DNA of 8,405 nt from Muribaculaceae bacterium (lineage in GTDB: Bacteria; Bacteroidota; Bacteroidia; Bacteroidales; Muribaculaceae), in assembly GCA_009775125.1 (NCBI GenBank), contig VSPD01000076.1:1-8405 (forward strand), given 5' to 3'. The notes under the pieces were generated by a model. The model saw only the letters and a list, made by a program, of their open reading frames with translations. It was not told the DNA's origin and ran no database searches. The position numbers were made by a program, and so were the translations under genes. Each line of letters opens with the position of its first letter. Position 1 is the first letter of the stretch. Below, in pieces: positions 7,301-8,405 of this stretch.

Positions 7301-8231
7301 TTTCAAGGTCGACGGGCTGCACCACAGCGGGAGCCTCGTGCATTGCCTCCGAATAGTCTTCTATGTAATAATCAAGGTCGTAGGCCAATTCGCCGCCTGT
7401 CGTGCCGAATCCGTCGCCACCATTGAGGGGCGTGTATTTCCATGCCTGGACGTAACCGTCGACAAGTTCGGTGCTCGACATGCCAAGGCCGGAATAGCCC
7501 AGGAAGTCGTAGTCGTTAGGACCATGCCAGTAACTCCAATAGCCTTCATACCAGCCGGATTGCCATCGATAATCTGAAGCCTCGGCATAGCCTTCTTCAA
7601 GTTGCCAATAATCATAGTCGTAGGCCGGATAGCCATAAAGGAAGGCATTGAGCGGATGCTCGATGATGCCCGTTTCCTTGGCGCGTTCGATAGCGGATGC
7701 ACACATCTGCTCGGCCTCGAATCCCGGAGCCGTCTCCTGCCCCATTGAAGCGTTTGGCTCGAAATAGCCGAACGACACTTCTCCGCCTATGGCGGCACGG
7801 TCGAAATCATATTTCAGGAAATCGAGTTCCTCGCGTCCTGCGCTGATACCGACAGCGTTGAGCGTCGAGCCCATCGTGCCCGTGTACTGAATCATTACGG
7901 TGAGAGCGGAGCTTTGAGCCGCAACGGCTCGTACAAGATCTTCGCCCGTGGCTTTTCCATTCCAACGGTAACCATAGACAAGAGCGCGCTCGTCTTTCCC
8001 GTCTTGAAAATCAATCACGAGAGCCGTCTTTTTCTCTCCGTTGGGGTCGCCGGCCCAATTTTGGATTTCATCCCAGTTGACCCAGTCGACGTATTCGACA
8101 CGCGACTTCGGAGCCTTCTGCACAGCGCATCCGCCTTTTTCATGAGGGATGCCCTGCACCTGCCGCGGTGCGACGGCCATAGCCGTAAGGCCGGCCGCCG
8201 CAAGCATACATGCAAGTAATGTTTGTTTCAT
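4344..8231 (-). CDS. Large modular surface protein: YGYRW repeats, Ig-like, DUF5074 propeller, T9SS tail
   Basis: This 1295-aa protein starts at the ATG at 8231 with a signal peptide (MKQTLLACMLAAAGLTAMA, cleavage near residue 19-20). Residues 69-260 and 323-450 each begin with the same module start: VIDFQDGKDERALVYGYRW and VFQFNDGKGPENLVYGYRW. The first module continues into a Tyr/Trp-rich stretch (196-292). Residues 553-640 resemble a bacterial Ig-like group 2 (Big_2) domain (IPADATYTKVALKSSNTRVA..., GEATITATY), and 641-745 look like a second Ig-like domain. Residues 751-1130 are a propeller paralogous to the downstream gene (MLNEEWYGHTNGGMN, GCTSQYG, GGRLVVADART, DGRALCGV, TDPSGALYNGQ, ETGEIKKIID). 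Residues 1133-1222 form another beta-rich domain. Residues 1229-1295 are a T9SS type-A-like sorting tail (VSVCDAAGRMLDSF, PAGVYIVTMSNG, ending RKLVLK). It is therefore probably secreted and surface-anchored. It is the first gene of a two-gene operon. Function is unknown; surface ligand binding is an inference. Confidence 0.9.
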   Translation of the reverse strand: MKQTLLACMLAAAGLTAMAVAPRQVQGIPHEKGGCAVQKAPKSRVEYVDWVNWDEIQNWAGDPNGEKKTALVIDFQDGKDERALVYGYRWNGKATGEDLVRAVAAQSSALTVMIQYTGTMGSTLNAVGISAGREELDFLKYDFDRAAIGGEVSFGYFEPNASMGQETAPGFEAEQMCASAIERAKETGIIEHPLNAFLYGYPAYDYDYWQLEEGYAEASDYRWQSGWYEGYWSYWHGPNDYDFLGYSGLGMSSTELVDGYVQAWKYTPLNGGDGFGTTGGELAYDLDYYIEDYSEAMHEAPAVVQPVDLEKVKFWVGEGEKSATVVFQFNDGKGPENLVYGYRWSGGWDDNLQTVIANIANADPRLTATGSGKDRKIEFDSDCNGSFGDKTDHTGLEGEWRCYVKRTVDDRFNRVSDQRWLNPNAVMVVSCQTEDEMSVSLPYLLFRPALDSDQIITIPESLDYALADEALVVPIFIQYPEGGKVNTGFSWTKPSIVSAMTTSNFMGKATAYKNFTAQTATLKVRGSYTAPGETKATTLYSNDCSGEFKAPLRPVTEMYFEQAEVESGLAQAVENNLIFIPADATYTKVALKSSNTRVASVNNTTLKASTTRIAGEATITATYDYDNGITAEYKLTSALLNPVTDVTFDCVDDEGYITLTPKEMAGLIAHVVPENADIPQVDIAVSENGTGKDNYIATAYKVQYWVDGVNTPFYELSGHRIGECVLTVKASDGGEFEKTIPVRVVDREREAEIDYTAGTIMLNEEWYGHTNGGMNYYTPDYDVVYQAYERENPGMSFGCTSQYGLIYDDKLIVSSKQAIDGGDPLPGGGRLVVADARTFKRLGSIDDLMWDDETRSGDGRALCGVGPGRVYMGTHSGIYIVDINNMQILGKVNSDVLDGEDDGKPNTDPSGALYNGQVGDMVLAGSHVFVIQQDTGVFIIDTATDNIVKSISDKNVQGITQGSDGNVWYATIADKQSNFVCLDFKTFEELDRIVVPAEFGTVACPWGSWRTTQFTASMKSPYLFFAPGASISNGGSGVYYSCNTETGEIKKIIDITGLDAYTPGLKQGAYGTIRYDDRTGVLIIGTTESKASGHYRFNWTHFVNSATGEIVKTVELRPYYWFQSMPIFPDVCEPEIDDVEMFVEDEPLTVAFSDDDNIDANIRVTLEPETRSGEGLADIEIDGHRITVTPKALGAKTYRLSVESNGRVVSRDFTVTIPTVSGISDPESVFDIYAEDGNIVAVGLEGVKVSVCDAAGRMLDSFVPDAARFSRRASYPAGVYIVTMSNGTSRKLVLK

Positions 8232-8280
8232 CGGTTTATAATTGATTGATATATAGTATTTATATGTTTACTTTATCCTT

Positions 8281-8310
8281 TAAGTATATCTAATTAAAAA
8301 GTTAATGCAA
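8281..8310 (-). promoter_or_regulatory. Weak candidate promoter of the propeller operon
   Basis: On the minus strand TTG (8310-8308), 19 nt, then TATACTTA (8288-8281) is a poor match to TTTG / TAnnTTTG. It is the best candidate in the AT-rich 86-bp gap between the start codon at 8231 and repeat copy B. The real promoter may lie beyond the window. No riboswitch-like structure fits in the visible leader. Confidence 0.25.
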
Positions 8311-8317
8311 TCACGGT

Positions 8318-8405
8318 GTAGGGACGCACGGCTCGTGCGTCCGCGTAAATATCATTAACACAATTGATTAACATTGCCCTGCAACGGACGCACGAGCCGT
8401 GCGTC
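8318..8405. repeat. Paired palindromic repeat, copy B (cut by window end)
   Basis: The left unit (8322-8342) is GGACGCACG-GCT-CGTGCGTCC preceded by GTAGG and identical to copy A. After a 43-nt AT-rich spacer comes a second unit (8386-8405), GGACGCACG-AGC-CGTGCGTC, in inverted orientation and truncated at the window edge. No GGGTGTATCAAAA end lies to its left, so copy B does not have the outer frame seen on that side of copy A. Confidence 0.9.

Noticed and set aside
8232..8317. Cobalamin riboswitch upstream of the propeller operon
   Set aside because: The visible leader is under 90 nt, AT-rich and unstructured, with no B12-box-like sequence. A riboswitch further upstream cannot be excluded.

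Overview
The window looks like chromosomal DNA of a gut-type Bacteroidales, most likely Muribaculaceae or a close relative; the family name is an inference. The evidence is: two promoters that match the Bacteroidetes sigma-ABfr pattern (TTTG, 20 bp, TAnnTTTG); secreted proteins ending in type IX secretion (T9SS)-like C-terminal tails; DUF5074-like surface beta-propellers; no Shine-Dalgarno sequences; tRNA genes without an encoded CCA end; and GC-rich genes separated by AT-rich spacers full of palindromic repeats. Every supported gene is on the minus strand, so the window reads from right to left.

Right to left: positions 8318-8405 hold a paired palindromic repeat (copy B), cut by the window end. 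A two-gene operon follows. The first gene (8231-4344, 1295 aa) encodes a large exported modular protein: two copies of a 'YGYRW' module, Ig-like domains, a DUF5074/YncE-type beta-propeller and a T9SS type-A-like sorting domain. It overlaps by 4 nt (ATGA) the second gene (4347-2929, 472 aa), an exported propeller paralogous to the C-terminal half of the first. Immediately downstream is a 149-bp element (2768-2916) with 13-bp inverted ends that carries repeat copy A. Next is a short operon of two identical tRNA-Arg(ACG) genes (2613-2540 and 2511-2438) with a clear promoter and intrinsic terminator. The next gene's promoter is embedded in that terminator. It drives a secreted UshA-type 5'-nucleotidase (2286-793), which has its own terminator at 713-751.

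Positions 1-712 hold no convincing protein gene. They contain a roughly 200-bp concentric quasi-palindrome (about 312-527), an orphan -7 promoter element at 672-679, and a candidate small RNA (about 156 to 31) made of a -7 element, a structured GC-rich body and a strong terminator.

Functionally, the propeller pair probably acts at the cell surface. DUF5074/YncE-like propellers include BtuG, the vitamin B12 capture protein of Bacteroides, so ligand capture is a reasonable hypothesis, but the window contains no TonB receptor or cobalamin riboswitch to support it. The nucleotidase probably releases nucleosides and phosphate in the periplasm or at the surface. The least explained features are the palindromic repeats and the possible small RNA.
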